A stretch of 64,000 nt of DNA from assembly GCA_035760965.1 (NCBI GenBank), contig DASTRY010000008.1, forward strand, positions 129,137 to 193,136. The letters run 5' to 3'. The position numbers and the translations under genes were made by a program. The notes under the pieces were generated by a model. The model was not told the DNA's origin. It ran no database searches and saw only the letters and a program-made list of their open reading frames with translations. Of this stretch, positions 54,386 to 63,474 are shown in pieces. The DNA is from JADGHX01 sp035760965 (lineage in GTDB: Bacteria; Pseudomonadota; Gammaproteobacteria; Steroidobacterales; Steroidobacteraceae). Each line of letters opens with the position of its first letter. Positions within the stretch are counted from its first letter, which is position 1.

Positions 54386-55037
54386 AGCTGAAAACCTCAC
54401 CAAGCAGGTTAACAGCCCGGAAGGTTTGCTGACCATCGTTCGGGACGTGTCCTTCGAGATCGCGGCGGGCGAACCGGTCGCGATCGTCGGCGCCTCCGGC
54501 GCAGGGAAGTCGACATTGCTCGCGCTTTTGGCCGGGCTCGACACACCGACGTCCGGCAAGGTGTGGCTCGCCGGCACCGACCTCACCGCCCTGGACGAGG
54601 ACGGTCGTGCGCGCTTGCGTGCGCAGCGGGTGGGGTTCGTGTTCCAGTCGTTCCATCTCGTGCCGGCGCTCACCGCGCTCGAAAACGTGATGCTCCCTCT
54701 CGAGCTCGCGGCGCGACCCGATGCGCGCCGCGCGGCGCGCGAGGCGCTGGAGCGGGTCGGCCTGCGCGACCGCACCAGCCACTATCCGCGCCAGCTCTCG
54801 GGCGGCGAGCAGCAGCGTGTTGCGCTCGCTCGCGCCTTCGTCACGCAGCCCGCCGTGCTGTTCGCCGACGAACCCACGGGCAACCTCGACACGGTCACCG
54901 GCACGCGCATCGGCGAGCTGCTGTTCGAGCTGAACTCGACCTCGCGGACGACGCTGGTGCTCGTCACCCACGACAGCACGCTCGCCGCGAAATGCGCCCG
55001 CATCTTGCGCATGGAGGCGGGGGCGCTCCGCGAATGA
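54327..55037 (+). CDS. YbbA/LolD-like ABC transporter ATPase
   Basis: A 236-residue ATPase of the MacB/LolD/FtsE group. Walker A is GASGAGKST, the Q-loop region is FVFQSFHLVP, the signature is LSGGEQQRVALARAF, and Walker B is VLFADEPTGNLD. ATG 54327 is used; ATG 54342 is also possible. Its stop overlaps the permease start by 4 bases (ATGA at 55034-55037), so the two are translated together as one exporter or lipoprotein-type transporter. Confidence 0.92.
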   Translation: MNHAQMQSAQALAHLETVLKAENLTKQVNSPEGLLTIVRDVSFEIAAGEPVAIVGASGAGKSTLLALLAGLDTPTSGKVWLAGTDLTALDEDGRARLRAQRVGFVFQSFHLVPALTALENVMLPLELAARPDARRAAREALERVGLRDRTSHYPRQLSGGEQQRVALARAFVTQPAVLFADEPTGNLDTVTGTRIGELLFELNSTSRTTLVLVTHDSTLAAKCARILRMEAGALRE

Positions 55038-57526
55038 TGCGCGCTCTCGCATTCGCACTGCGTACGCTCGGGCGCGAGTGGCGCTCGGGCGAGCTCGGCG
55101 TGCTGCTGCTGGCGTTGACCGTCGCCGTCGCGGCGCTCACTGGCGTCGGTTTCCTGGTCGGGCGCGTGGCGACGGCCGTGGACCTGCAAGCGGCCGAGGT
55201 GCTCGCGGCGGATCTGCGCCTCGGCTCTCCCGAGCCCATCGACACGAAGTACGAAGAGGAAGCGGCGCGGCGCGACATTCGCACGGCGCGGAGCACGGCG
55301 CTGCTGAGCGTCGTGTTCAACGGCGAGCAGAGTCAGCTCACGAACCTGCGCGCGGTGGGGCCCGGCTATCCGTTGCGCGGCAAGGTGCTCATTGCCGACG
55401 AACCGTTTGCCCAAGGCACGCCGGCGACGGGAATTCCGGGGACGGGCGAGGTGTGGCCGGACTCGCGGCTGCTCGCGGCACTCGATGCGCGCATCGGCTC
55501 GCAGCTCACGATCGGCGCGGCGACACTGCGCGTCTCGCGCGTGCTGATCTCACGCCCCGATCAAGGCGGCACGTTCTCGGAGCTCGCGCCGAGCCTGCTG
55601 ATGAACATCGCAGACATCCCGGCGACGCAGCTCGTGCAGCCCGGCAGTCGCGTCAGCTATCGCGTGCTGTTCGCCGGCGATCGGGGCGCCATCGACCTGT
55701 TCAAGAACTGGCTGCTGGCGAACAAGAAGCGTAGCGAGCGGCTGCTCGACATCACGCAGGAAAGCCCGCAGATCAAGAATGCCGTGGAGCGAGCGGGCCG
55801 CTTTCTGAGCCTCGCGAGTCTCGTCAGCGTGCTTCTGTGCGCCATCGCCGTCGCGATGTCCGCGCGGCGCTACGTGCAGCGGCACCTGGATTCCGTGGCG
55901 CTGCTGAAGACGCTCGGCGCGACGCGCGGGTTCACGCTGAGTGTCAGCATCCTGCAGCTCATGATGGTGGCGGTGGTGGCGACGATCGCCGGATCGTTGC
56001 TCGGCTTCGTCGCGCAGGAATGGCTCGCGCGCACCATTCGCGGGCTGCTCAATTCCAATCTGCCCCCGGCGGACTTCAAGCCGCTGCTCATCGGCTTCAT
56101 CACGGCCGTCGCGGTGCTCGCCGGCTTTGCGCTGCCGCCGCTGCTGCAGCTCGCGCGCGTGCCTGCCATCCGCGTGCTGAGGCGCGATATCGGGCCGCCG
56201 CCCGCGTTCGTGCTGCTCGCGTTCGGGCCGGCGGTGCTGGCCGTTTGCTTTCTCATCTACTGGGTGGTGCGCGACACCTGGCTGTTCGCCTGGTTCACGA
56301 TCGGACTGGTCGGCTTCCTTGCGCTGCTGTCGCTCGCCGGCGCGGTGCTCGTTGCGCTTGCGGGTCGGCTGCGCGGCAGCGTCGGCGTGGCGTGGCGCTA
56401 CGGCGTGGCGAATCTGAGCAGACGGCGTGCCGAGAGCCTCATCCAGATCGTGGCGTTCGGCACGGGCATCATGGTCCTGCTTCTGCTCGGTCTGGTGCGC
56501 AACGACCTTGCGCGCGACTGGCGCATCAGCCTGCCGGAGGACCTGCCGAACTACTTCTTCATCAACATCCCGGCGGACCAGCGCGATGCGTTCATCAAGG
56601 ACATCGAGCAGCGCGGCGCCACTCCGACGCGCGTGCTGCCGATGATTCGCGGGCGCATGACGGCCATCAACGGCCGCCCCATCGAAGACCTGCGCTTCAA
56701 CCGTCAGGAAGGCGAGGACAACGCCACGCGCGAGCAGAACCTGTCGTGGGCGGCCGAGCTCGGCCCGGACAACCGCATCGTCGAAGGCAAATGGTGGGGG
56801 CCGGAGGACTACGGCAAACCGCTCGTCTCACTCGCGACGGAGTTCCAGGAATCCTTGCACGTGAAGCTCGGCGACACGCTGACGTTCGACATCGCGGGCG
56901 AGACGTTCACGGTCACCATCGCGAGCTTCCGCAAGGTGAAGTGGGACAGCTTCCAGCCGAACTTCTTCATGGTGTTCGCGCCCGGCATTCTCGAGCGCGT
57001 GACGGGGACGTACCTGACGAGCGTCCATTTCGACGGCAGCCAGGCGCGAACGCTGGCCTCGCTGGCGCGCAAATATCCGAGCGTCTCCATCTTCGACATC
57101 GAGGATCTGCTCGAGCGGGTGCGCTCGGTGTTCGACAAGGCCGTGCTCGCCGTGCAGAGCGTGTTCTTCTTCACGCTGTTCGCCGGCCTCACGGTGATGA
57201 TGGCGGCCGTGCAGGCGAGCCGTGACGAGCGCCGCTACGAGAGCGCCATGCTGCGGACGCTCGGCGCGAGCCGGGCGACGGTGCTGCAAGGCGTGCTCGC
57301 CGAGTTCACGACGCTGGGCCTGTTGTCGGGACTGCTTGCCGCGCTCGGTGCGTCCATCGGCGGCTATTTCGTCGCGACGCGCGTGCTCGAGATGAGCTAC
57401 GGGTTCGACGAGCGGGTGTGGCTCACCGGTACGCTCGGCGGCGCGCTGCTCGTCGCGTTCAGCGGCTGGCTCGCGACGCGCTCGGTCATCAATCATCCGC
57501 CGGTGACGACGCTGCGCGCCGGCTGA
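55034..57526 (+). CDS. YbbP-like ABC transporter permease
   Basis: An 830-residue permease with two FtsX-type halves. A helix near the N-terminus (LGVLLLALTVAVAALTG) is followed by a large extracytoplasmic loop, three helices (about 255-375), a central pair of helices (about 395-450), a second large loop, and a final three-helix bundle with SRDERRYESAMLRTLGASRA. This matches the 10-helix YbbP type, partner of the ATPase just upstream. Function in E. coli is poorly known; its divergent pairing with TesA suggests lipid-related export. Start ATG 55034 (ATGATG). Confidence 0.9.
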   Translation: MMRALAFALRTLGREWRSGELGVLLLALTVAVAALTGVGFLVGRVATAVDLQAAEVLAADLRLGSPEPIDTKYEEEAARRDIRTARSTALLSVVFNGEQSQLTNLRAVGPGYPLRGKVLIADEPFAQGTPATGIPGTGEVWPDSRLLAALDARIGSQLTIGAATLRVSRVLISRPDQGGTFSELAPSLLMNIADIPATQLVQPGSRVSYRVLFAGDRGAIDLFKNWLLANKKRSERLLDITQESPQIKNAVERAGRFLSLASLVSVLLCAIAVAMSARRYVQRHLDSVALLKTLGATRGFTLSVSILQLMMVAVVATIAGSLLGFVAQEWLARTIRGLLNSNLPPADFKPLLIGFITAVAVLAGFALPPLLQLARVPAIRVLRRDIGPPPAFVLLAFGPAVLAVCFLIYWVVRDTWLFAWFTIGLVGFLALLSLAGAVLVALAGRLRGSVGVAWRYGVANLSRRRAESLIQIVAFGTGIMVLLLLGLVRNDLARDWRISLPEDLPNYFFINIPADQRDAFIKDIEQRGATPTRVLPMIRGRMTAINGRPIEDLRFNRQEGEDNATREQNLSWAAELGPDNRIVEGKWWGPEDYGKPLVSLATEFQESLHVKLGDTLTFDIAGETFTVTIASFRKVKWDSFQPNFFMVFAPGILERVTGTYLTSVHFDGSQARTLASLARKYPSVSIFDIEDLLERVRSVFDKAVLAVQSVFFFTLFAGLTVMMAAVQASRDERRYESAMLRTLGASRATVLQGVLAEFTTLGLLSGLLAALGASIGGYFVATRVLEMSYGFDERVWLTGTLGGALLVAFSGWLATRSVINHPPVTTLRAG

Positions 57527-57553
57527 TCACGGCGCGCAGCGGGCTACTCGACG

Positions 57554-57575
57554 GGCGCCGCTACGCGGCGGCGCC
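57554..57575. terminator. Hairpin between convergent permease and MATE genes
   Basis: GGCGCCG at 57554-57560 pairs with CGGCGCC at 57569-57575, loop extendable by C-G and a wobble pair. No T-run. Possibly a shared 3' end. Confidence 0.3.
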
Positions 57576-57637
57576 GGGACGCGTGCGGTGCATGGGAGGG
57601 CGGAGCGCGTCGAACGCGCCGCGAGTCGACGGCGTCG

Positions 57638-59044
57638 TTATTCGGCGGGCGCAGTCGCGGGCACGGTCGGGCGCGCCTGACCGCCCGGATTCATCCGCAA
57701 CGTCCGCCAGTTGCCGTACTTGTAGTAGGCAACGGAAAGAAGAGCCGCGACCAGCGAGGAGATCGGGAAGCTCCACCAGATCGCGTCGGCGTGCCAGCGA
57801 TCGAGCAGCGAGAGCGCGAGCGGGAAGCGTACCCCGAGCAGCGCGATCGTGAGGATCACGAGCGGTGGGAATACCGCGCCCGTCGCGCGCACGACGCCGA
57901 AGATCACCATCGACACGCCGAGCAGCACGAACGACCACGCCGCGATGTGATTCAACTGCACCGCCATCGCGAGCGCCGCGGAGCCCCGCGGCACGAACAG
58001 TCCGAGCGCGTGCTCGCTGAACACTTCGAGGACGACGACGATGGAGCCGGTGAGCAGCACGCTGTAGAGCACACCGTGTCGCGCCGTCGCGTTCACGCGA
58101 TCCCACTTCTGCGCGCCGACGTTCTGCGCAGCCATGGACGACACGGCCATGCCGACCGCGAACGCGGGCATCTGCACATACTGCCAAAGCTGAAACGCCG
58201 CGCCGAAAGCGGCCGTTGCGTCGGTGCCGAAGCGGTTCACGAGCGTGATCATGAGGACGCCGCTCAACGAGATCACGAGGAGCTGCAACCCCATCGGCAC
58301 GCCCTTCACGATCAGCGTGCGCACGATGCTCCAATCGGGCTTCAGCTGCCCGAGCTCGTGCCGCCGCAGGCGAAGCGGATTGCGCTTGCGATAGAGGTGC
58401 GCGATGAGCGCCACCAGCGTCACGAGCTGCGCGAATGCCGTGGCCCATGCCGAGCCGGCGATGCCGAGACCGGGGACCGGTCCGAGCCCGAAGATGAGCA
58501 GCGGATTCAGCCCGATGTCGAGCCCGACGGACACGATCAGAAACAAGAACGGCGTCTTCGAGTCGCCCGCACCGCGCAGCACCGCGATCGCGAACGCGTA
58601 CATGAAGCTCGTCGGCAGCCCGATGAACAGCACCCGCATGTAGCTGACCGCGAGCGGCAACGACTCGGGCGGGGTCTTCATCGCGACGAGGATCGGCTCG
58701 CAGAGCACGGCGCCGGCCACCGACATCACGATCGACAGCAGCAGGAAGAACGTCGCGCTCGTGCCGACGACGCGCTTCGCGTCGTCCGGCCGCTTCGCGC
58801 CGAGATACACGCCGACGAGAATCGTCGAGGCGAGCGAGAGTCCGTACACGCCGCCGAGGATCAGGAACAGCACGCTGTTCGCGTTCGAGGTCGCGGTGAG
58901 CGCCGCCTCGCCGAGAAAGTGCCCGACCCAGAAGGCGTTCACGGACGTGTTCAGCGACTGCAGCACGTTGCCGTACAGAATCGGCAGCGCAAACAACAGG
59001 AGTCCACGGCCTATGGACCCCTCGGTGAGAGAGTGGCGTTGCAT
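57638..59044 (-). CDS. MATE-family multidrug/metabolite exporter
   Basis: A 468-residue, 12-helix transporter of the MATE (NorM/DinF) group. The opening EGSIGRGLLLFALPILYGNV and the helix 1-2 segment LNTSVNAFWVGHFLGEAAL are typical. Helix 7 has RFGTDATAAFGAAFQLWQYV, the two-fold related counterpart. It exports cationic compounds using a proton or sodium gradient; the substrate is unknown. It starts 80 bases after the ubiB stop and points the same way, so it may be read through. Confidence 0.9.
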   Translation of the reverse strand: MQRHSLTEGSIGRGLLLFALPILYGNVLQSLNTSVNAFWVGHFLGEAALTATSNANSVLFLILGGVYGLSLASTILVGVYLGAKRPDDAKRVVGTSATFFLLLSIVMSVAGAVLCEPILVAMKTPPESLPLAVSYMRVLFIGLPTSFMYAFAIAVLRGAGDSKTPFLFLIVSVGLDIGLNPLLIFGLGPVPGLGIAGSAWATAFAQLVTLVALIAHLYRKRNPLRLRRHELGQLKPDWSIVRTLIVKGVPMGLQLLVISLSGVLMITLVNRFGTDATAAFGAAFQLWQYVQMPAFAVGMAVSSMAAQNVGAQKWDRVNATARHGVLYSVLLTGSIVVVLEVFSEHALGLFVPRGSAALAMAVQLNHIAAWSFVLLGVSMVIFGVVRATGAVFPPLVILTIALLGVRFPLALSLLDRWHADAIWWSFPISSLVAALLSVAYYKYGNWRTLRMNPGGQARPTVPATAPAE

Positions 59045-59124
59045 CGGGGGCGCGGGAGGCTAGCAGCGACGCTCGAGGGCGTCCATCGGCGCGCTCGCCC
59101 CGTTCCAGAGCGGGAGCGAGCGGG

Positions 59125-60771
59125 TCAGCCCCCGCGCCGCCACGCGGTCAGGAGCCAGCCGGCGCCGAGCAGTGCGATCGCCCAGCCCGGCCATTGCGGC
59201 TCGCGACCCGCGATGAGCCAGAAGAGCCCGCTGAGCAGGATCACGGCGCCGATCGTGACGGCGTCGCGGCGTCGATTGGAGGCACGCAGCGCCGCTTTCA
59301 GGCCGGCGATTTCCGGTGACTCGATTTGCAGACGGAGCGTGCCGTACTGTGCGCGCTGGACCATGCGCCCGAGCAGCCCGGGCAGGGCGCGCGCGCTCTC
59401 GAGGATCTCCGGCCACTCCTTGCGCAGCGTCTTGAACACCGTCCGCACGCTCACGCGCTCGCGCACCCAGTCGCGCAGGATCGGGCTCGCGGTGTTCCAG
59501 ATGTCGAGATCGGGATAGAGATCGCGGCCGAGCCCCTCGACGTTGAGCAGCGTCTTCTGCAGCAGGATGAGCTGCGGCTGCACTTCCATGTTGAAGCGCC
59601 GCGAGATCTCGAAGAGCCGCAGCAGCAGCGTACCGAACGAGATGTCCTTGATCGGCTTGTCGAAGATCGGCTCGCACACCGTGCGGATCGCGGATTCCAT
59701 CTCGTCGACGCGCGTATCGGGCGGCACCCAGCCGGACTCGACGTGCAGCACCGCGACGCGCCGGTAGTCGCGATCGAACACCGCGAGGAAGTTCTCGGCG
59801 AGATAGTGCTGATCGCGCGGATCGAGCGTCCCCATGATGCCGAAGTCGACCGCGGCGTAGCGCGGATTCGCGGGGTCGTCGAGCAGCACGAAGATGTTGC
59901 CGGGGTGCATGTCCGCGTGAAAGAAGTTGTGGCGGAACACCTGTGTGAAGAAGATCTCGACGCCGTTGCGCGCCAGCTTCGGGATGTCCGCGCCCTTTGC
60001 GCGCAGCGCCGCCATGTCGCTGATGGGCACGCCATGGATGCGCTCCATCACCATCACGTCGACGCGGCAGTAGTCCCAGTACACCTCGGGCACGTAGAGC
60101 AGCGGCGAGCCGGCGAAATTGCGCTTCAAGAGCGCGGCGTTCGCCGCCTCGCGCATGAGGTCCAGCTCGTCGATGATCGTCTTCTCGTACTCGCGTACGA
60201 CTTCCATCGGGCGCAGGCGGCGCGCGTCGGCCCAGTAGCGGTGAGCGAGCTCGGCGAGCGCGTAGAGCACTTCGAGATCGCGCTGGATGACCTCGCGCAT
60301 GCCCGGCCGCAGCACCTTCACGACCACTTCCTGCCCGGTGCGCAAGCGCGCGACGTGCACCTGTGCAATCGAGGCGGCGGCGAGCGGCGTCTCGTCGAAC
60401 TCCGAGAAGACCTCCGCCACCGGACGGCCGTAGGCGCGCTCGATGGCCGCGCGCGCGAGCGCGCCGGAGAACGGCGGCACGCGATCCTGCAGCTTCGCGA
60501 GCTCGTCCGCGATGTCGCTCGGCAGGAGATCGCGCCGCGTCGACACCGCCTGGCCGAACTTCACGAAGATCGGGCCCAGCTCCTCGAGTGCGAGCCGCAG
60601 CCGCTCGGCGCGGGTGGCGCCGCGCCGGCGCGTCAGCCACAGGTTCGGCGAGAGCAGGAACACGAAGCGCAGCGGTCGATACAGATGCGTCGCGCGCACG
60701 AAGTCGTCGAGCCCGTGCCGGAGCAGCACGCGCTGGATTTCGAGCAGACGCGCGAGCACGCGCAGCCTCAT
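59125..60771 (-). CDS. ubiB: Ubiquinone biosynthesis regulatory kinase-like protein UbiB
   Basis: A 548-residue ABC1/UbiB-family atypical kinase-like protein needed for ubiquinone synthesis. The KxGQ motif is in IFVKFGQAVSTRRDLLP, the A-rich loop is AAASIAQVH, the catalytic loop is HADMHPGN, and the metal Asp is in VDFGIMG. The C-terminal 50 residues form two membrane helices, as in known UbiB. It follows ubiJ after 28 bases in ubiE-ubiJ-ubiB order. Confidence 0.95.
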   Translation of the reverse strand: MRLRVLARLLEIQRVLLRHGLDDFVRATHLYRPLRFVFLLSPNLWLTRRRGATRAERLRLALEELGPIFVKFGQAVSTRRDLLPSDIADELAKLQDRVPPFSGALARAAIERAYGRPVAEVFSEFDETPLAAASIAQVHVARLRTGQEVVVKVLRPGMREVIQRDLEVLYALAELAHRYWADARRLRPMEVVREYEKTIIDELDLMREAANAALLKRNFAGSPLLYVPEVYWDYCRVDVMVMERIHGVPISDMAALRAKGADIPKLARNGVEIFFTQVFRHNFFHADMHPGNIFVLLDDPANPRYAAVDFGIMGTLDPRDQHYLAENFLAVFDRDYRRVAVLHVESGWVPPDTRVDEMESAIRTVCEPIFDKPIKDISFGTLLLRLFEISRRFNMEVQPQLILLQKTLLNVEGLGRDLYPDLDIWNTASPILRDWVRERVSVRTVFKTLRKEWPEILESARALPGLLGRMVQRAQYGTLRLQIESPEIAGLKAALRASNRRRDAVTIGAVILLSGLFWLIAGREPQWPGWAIALLGAGWLLTAWRRGG

Positions 60772-60799
60772 GGAGTCGGCACGGTTCTATGCACCGTTG

Positions 60800-61426
60800 T
60801 CAGGCACCGCTGTTGTCGGCGAATGCGCGCCCCCGCGCGGCGAGGTTCCGGGCGATCACGTCGAGGCGTGCTTCGAGGCGGTCCACGTCTTCGCGCAGGG
60901 TGTCCACGCCCTTGAGGAGCTGATCGCCCTCGGCGCGGGGTACGAGATGCTGTTTTTCGTGCGCCAGGTACTCGGCGACGTTCCGCACGGTCGTGCCCGC
61001 GGCCTTCTGCGACCAACCGAAGACGCCGCGCGCGAAGCGGCCGAGCTGGTGCGCGGGAACATCGCCGATGAGCTGCGACAGCTCTTCTTCCAGATCGGGC
61101 CGCAGCAGCAGCGCGAGCTCGCGGAATTTCTGTGCGAGCTCGGCGTCGCCGCGGATCTGCACCTGACCCCGCTGCAAGACGTCTTCCGGCTGATCGCGCA
61201 GGAGCCCCATCAGGCTCAACGGGCCGCCGGTCAGCTCCGCGGCCGCGGGGGAGGTGGCGTCGCGCGTCAGATGCAACGTGTGGCCATCCGATTCGACCAG
61301 CCACCGCGTGAACCCCGTGACCTCGATGCCGACGCGATGACCTTGCAGCTCGCGGCAGAGCTCGCGCGCGCGCGGCGAGCGCGGCAACCCGCGGTTCAGC
61401 ACGTTTTCGAGGGTGGAGGTCAGCAT
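60800..61426 (-). CDS. ubiJ: Ubiquinone biosynthesis accessory factor UbiJ
   Basis: A 208-residue SCP2-fold lipid-binding protein that organises the soluble ubiquinone-synthesis complex. The N-terminal SCP2 domain (LENVLNRGLPRSPRARELC, LTGGPLSLMGLLRD) is followed by a helical tail with DTLREDVDRLEARLDVIARN, likely a coiled coil. ATG 61426 overlaps the ubiE stop by one base (TGATG), so the two are coupled. Confidence 0.92.
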   Translation of the reverse strand: MLTSTLENVLNRGLPRSPRARELCRELQGHRVGIEVTGFTRWLVESDGHTLHLTRDATSPAAAELTGGPLSLMGLLRDQPEDVLQRGQVQIRGDAELAQKFRELALLLRPDLEEELSQLIGDVPAHQLGRFARGVFGWSQKAAGTTVRNVAEYLAHEKQHLVPRAEGDQLLKGVDTLREDVDRLEARLDVIARNLAARGRAFADNSGA

Positions 61427-62175
61427 CAGTATCGATACCCGCGGTGAACCGCGACGATGCCGCCCGTGAGGTTGTGGTAGCGGCAACCTTCGAGGCCGGC
61501 CTCCTTCATCATCTCGAGCAGCGTCTGCTGGTCCGGGTGCATGCGGATCGATTCGGCGAGGTAGCGATAGCTCGCCTCGTCGTTTGCGACGATCCGGCCG
61601 AGCAGCGGCAGCACGCGGAACGAGTACGCATCGTAGAGCGGCTTCAGTGCCGCCGAAGTGGGATGCGAGAACTCCAGGATCAACAGCTGGCCGCCGGGCT
61701 TCAGCACGCGCCGCATCGAGGCGAGCGCGGCGGGCTTATCCGTGACATTGCGCAGGCCGAAGGCGATGGTCACGCAGTCGAACGTACTGTCCGCGAAGGG
61801 CAGCTTCTCGGCGTTCACCTGCGCGTAGCGAACGTTGCCGACGATCCCCTCGTTGATGAGGCGATCCCGGCCGCGCGCCAGCATGGCGGCGTTGATGTCG
61901 GTGAGCACGACGAGCCCGCGCTCGCCCACTTGCTTGGCCAGCCCGGCGGCGATGTCGCCCGTGCCGCCCGCGACGTCGAGCGCGCGTTGCCCCGGGCGCA
62001 GGTTCGTGAGGGACAACGTGAACTGCTTCCAGAGCCGATGCAGACCGCCGGACATGAGATCGTTCATCAGGTCGTAGCGGCCGGCGACGGAGTCGAAGAC
62101 GCCCCGCACGCGCCGGGACTTCTCGTTCCACGGGACGCGTTCGTAGCCGAAATCAGCGGTCTTGGGTTCGCTCAT
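61426..62175 (-). CDS. ubiE: Ubiquinone/menaquinone C-methyltransferase UbiE
   Basis: A 249-residue SAM-dependent methyltransferase that adds the C2 methyl group of the quinone ring. The SAM motif is ALDVAGGTGDIAAGL, the acidic end of the second strand is LTDINAAML, and the post-motif is IAFGLRNVTD. The N-terminal GYERVPWNEKSRRV-VFDSVAGRYDLMNDLMS is the usual family start; ATG 62175 is chosen. A -10-like TAGAAT on the minus strand (62191-62186) lies only 10 bases upstream with no Shine-Dalgarno sequence. Confidence 0.96.
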   Translation of the reverse strand: MSEPKTADFGYERVPWNEKSRRVRGVFDSVAGRYDLMNDLMSGGLHRLWKQFTLSLTNLRPGQRALDVAGGTGDIAAGLAKQVGERGLVVLTDINAAMLARGRDRLINEGIVGNVRYAQVNAEKLPFADSTFDCVTIAFGLRNVTDKPAALASMRRVLKPGGQLLILEFSHPTSAALKPLYDAYSFRVLPLLGRIVANDEASYRYLAESIRMHPDQQTLLEMMKEAGLEGCRYHNLTGGIVAVHRGYRY

Positions 62176-62228
62176 GAGCGCGCACATTCTAGACGAACGC
62201 GACGACCGCGCTTCCCTGACCGTCGAGG

Positions 62229-62329
62229 TTGCAATTTCGATTAGCCGGCGCGCAGAATCGGCCCGACTCATTTCGGGGGTCTTGAAACGTAACTCGGGCC
62301 GGATACCCACGCGGTATCCGGCCTTTTTT
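62229..62329 (+). ncRNA. Candidate small RNA between the ubiE and DUF971 genes
   Basis: On the plus strand, where no protein gene runs, -35 TTGCAA (62229-62234), 18 bp and -10 CAGAAT (62253-62258) are followed at once by a small hairpin (CCCGA 62262-62266 with TCGGG 62273-62277), a single-stranded stretch, and a perfect 11-bp hairpin (GGCCGGATACC 62297-62307 with GGTATCCGGCC 62313-62323) ending in TTTTTT (62324-62329). This is a full intrinsic terminator pointing the wrong way for both flanking minus-strand genes. The implied RNA is about 65 bases. Confidence 0.6.
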
Positions 62330-62340
62330 ACGACCGGGTG

Positions 62341-62694
62341 TTACGACTGGCCGCGGGCGCGGCGCACGCGTTCTTGGTACGCCGCCCACTTCGTCGCGTA
62401 CTGGGAGCCGAGCTCGTAGAGGTAGGCCCAGGTGTAGAGCCCGGTGTCGTGCCCATCGTCGAAGACGAGCTTCACGGCGTACTGGCCGACCGGCTCCACC
62501 GCCCGGATGCCCACGTTCTCCTTGCCGAGCACGAGCACTTCCTGCCCGGGGCCATGCCCCTTGACCTCGGCCGACGGCGAATGGACGCGCAGATACTCGA
62601 ACGGCAGCTCGAAGCGCTGGCCGTCGGTGAAGGTGACCTCGAGCACCCGGGAGCGGGAGCGGAGCTTGATCTCGGTGGGAGTGGGCGCCGTCAT
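62341..62694 (-). CDS. DUF971 (gamma-butyrobetaine-hydroxylase-like N-terminal domain) protein
   Basis: A 117-residue single-domain protein. The DUF971 fold is recognised by SRSRVLEVTFTDGQRFELPF, the EYLRVHSPSAEV block, and VEPVGQYAVKLVFDDGHDTG with LYTWAYLYELG. In larger proteins this domain precedes gamma-butyrobetaine hydroxylase; alone it may bind iron-sulfur or metal, which is inference. It lies near ubiE in this organism, upstream on the same strand by 165 bases. Confidence 0.88.
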   Translation of the reverse strand: MTAPTPTEIKLRSRSRVLEVTFTDGQRFELPFEYLRVHSPSAEVKGHGPGQEVLVLGKENVGIRAVEPVGQYAVKLVFDDGHDTGLYTWAYLYELGSQYATKWAAYQERVRRARGQS

Positions 62695-62781
62695 AGGGGC
62701 GGCGAGTATAGGGCGACGGCAACCCGTCGCGCCCGCCGACCGCGGTCGGCGAGCGCACCCTGGGTCCGATCCGCCCTGCGC

Positions 62782-63432
62782 CTAGCTTGCGAACACCACG
62801 CCGACGGAGCGCGCGGCGAGCGCCGCCTGCGTCCGGTTCGCCACGCCGAGCACCTTGAAGATGGCCGTGACGTGCGCCTTCACGGTCTTCTCCGAAAGTC
62901 CGAGCTCGGTGGCGATCTGCTTGTTCGCCTTGCCCTGGCACACGCGCGAGAGCACCTCGATCTGCCGCAGCGTCAGCAGCGAGACGTCGTGCTCCTTCAC
63001 GCCGGCCGCCGCGAGCGCCGCCGAGGCGGGCTTGGTGGCCGCCAGCGTCTGCGTGTTGGCGCCCGCATCGAGCACCTGCTGCAGGACGTTGATGAGCACG
63101 CGCGTGGCCGACGATTTCGGCACGAAGCCCATCGCGCCGGCGTTGATCGCACGACTGACGCTCGCCGCATCGTCGAGTGCCGAGAGCACCACGATGGGCA
63201 GCGACGGAAAACGCTCACGCAGCTTGCCGATGAGCGCAAAACCGCTGACCCCCGGTAGGGCGACATCCAGCAGCACCAGATCCAGGTCGGGGTTGGCAGC
63301 GGCTGCTGCGAGCCCCTTCTCGGCCGTGCGCGCCGCGACGATGGTGACGCCATCGCCGAAGCCTTCCAGAGCCGCTGCGACCCCCTCGAGGACCAGAGGG
63401 TGATCATCGATGACGAGTAGTTTCAGAGGCAT
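62782..63432 (-). CDS. NarL/FixJ-type (LuxR-domain) response regulator
   Basis: A 216-residue regulator. The receiver has VIDDHPLVLEGV, the phosphorylated Asp in LVLLDVALPG, and the Lys in GFVPKSSA. The C-terminal LuxR helix-turn-helix is LTLRQIEVLSRVCQGKANKQ and IATELGLSEKTVKAHV. GGGGAAC stands just before ATG 63432. No sensor kinase is in the visible neighbourhood; one may start beyond the right edge. A 27-bp palindrome lies 43 bases upstream of its start. Confidence 0.92.
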   Translation of the reverse strand: MPLKLLVIDDHPLVLEGVAAALEGFGDGVTIVAARTAEKGLAAAAANPDLDLVLLDVALPGVSGFALIGKLRERFPSLPIVVLSALDDAASVSRAINAGAMGFVPKSSATRVLINVLQQVLDAGANTQTLAATKPASAALAAAGVKEHDVSLLTLRQIEVLSRVCQGKANKQIATELGLSEKTVKAHVTAIFKVLGVANRTQAALAARSVGVVFAS

Positions 63433-63474
63433 GTTCCCCGCGAAGTCCTTCTCTCTATTCCAGCAAATGAATGA

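Noticed and set aside
57791..59518. 575-codon plus-strand frame opposite the MATE gene
   Set aside because: Arg/His/Glu-rich antisense shadow; MATE helices are clear on the minus strand.
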